Of a DNA stretch of 33,016 nucleotides, positions 32,919 to 33,016 are shown in pieces. The position numbers and the translations under genes were made by a program. The notes under the pieces are model-generated. The model saw only the letters and a list, made by a program, of their open reading frames with translations. It had not been told where the DNA came from and did no database searches. Origin of the DNA: an uncultured Bacteroidales bacterium (lineage in GTDB: Bacteria > Bacteroidota > Bacteroidia > Bacteroidales > Muribaculaceae); NCBI GenBank assembly GCA_902792435.1, contig CADAZN010000010.1:1-33016 (forward strand), read 5' to 3'. Every line of letters begins with the position of its first letter. Position 1 is the stretch's first letter.

Positions 32919-33016
32919 CTAATCCACATAGGGCCAAAGTTTATCACTTATCATAAAACTATATTGGGACTTATATAGCCATTCAGCTTCTTTTATCATA
33001 TCAATATTAATTTCAT
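32919..33016 (-). CDS. 3' end of a gene running off the right edge
   Basis: On the minus strand an open frame enters from the window edge and ends at a TAG (32919-32921) after 31 residues (IKEAEWLYKSQYSFMISDKL, then WPYVD). The composition is protein-like and the strand agrees with the neighbours. Arms CTTTGGCC (32899-32906) and GGCCAAAG (32932-32939) bracket the stop codon and may belong to a terminator. The fragment is too short to name, and it could be chance. Confidence 0.4.
   Translation of the reverse strand, partial: EINIDMIKEAEWLYKSQYSFMISDKLWPYVD

Overview
The window looks like a chromosomal segment of a Bacteroidales bacterium, probably of the Prevotellaceae or Muribaculaceae type. 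The grounds are a fused LpxC-FabZ protein, promoters of the Bacteroidetes form (TTTG, 19-20 bp, TAnnTTTG), A/T-rich gene leaders without clear Shine-Dalgarno sites, a eukaryotic-type NADP isocitrate dehydrogenase, carboxypeptidase-regulatory-like surface domains and lipoprotein-anchored TPR/HTH proteins. I see no rRNA, tRNA, CRISPR array or phage module.

Layout. 31-1680 (-) is a membrane TPR regulator with a C-terminal helix-turn-helix. 1681-2502 is a non-coding stretch crowded with tiny hairpins. 2503-4653 (-) is a ClpC without the usual N-domain. 5039-7657 (+) is gyrA, followed by two tandem secreted TPR paralogues (to 10064). 10144-13378 (-) is the lipid A operon lpxD-lpxC/fabZ-lpxA. 13629-14569 (+) is a translationally coupled DUF1893 and ECF S-component pair. 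14714-15811 (+) is an aldo-keto reductase with a ferredoxin-like tail. 15823-17026 is a REP-associated tyrosine transposase (RAYT) with REP and inverted-REP sequences around it.

The central block, 17171-28524 (-), is a carbon-metabolism unit. Read in the direction of transcription it is pta, ackA, then citD, citE, citF, citX, citC-citG fusion, an aconitase-family hydratase and icd. Citrate lyase splits citrate to oxaloacetate and acetate. The hydratase and isocitrate dehydrogenase can interconvert citrate, isocitrate and 2-oxoglutarate, and acetate kinase/phosphotransacetylase can interconvert acetate and acetyl-CoA. No citrate transporter, oxaloacetate decarboxylase, citrate synthase or CitAB-type regulator lies in the window, so the cluster may handle internal citrate or isocitrate rather than imported citrate.

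The right end (28525-33016) is more A/T-rich and accessory in character. It has a MITE-like palindromic element, two secreted proteins with carboxypeptidase-regulatory-like domains, a lipoprotein, a small membrane protein and the 3' end of one more gene. Two of these genes share an almost identical 44-bp leader.

The most interesting signals are the RAYT with a fused C-terminal domain that resembles DprA/SLOG folds and sits beside REP/iREP sequences with covarying stems; a 119-131 bp inverted-repeat-ended element placed directly in front of both icd and the aldo-keto reductase gene; the lyase-hydratase-dehydrogenase operon; and the nested-hairpin MITE near pta.
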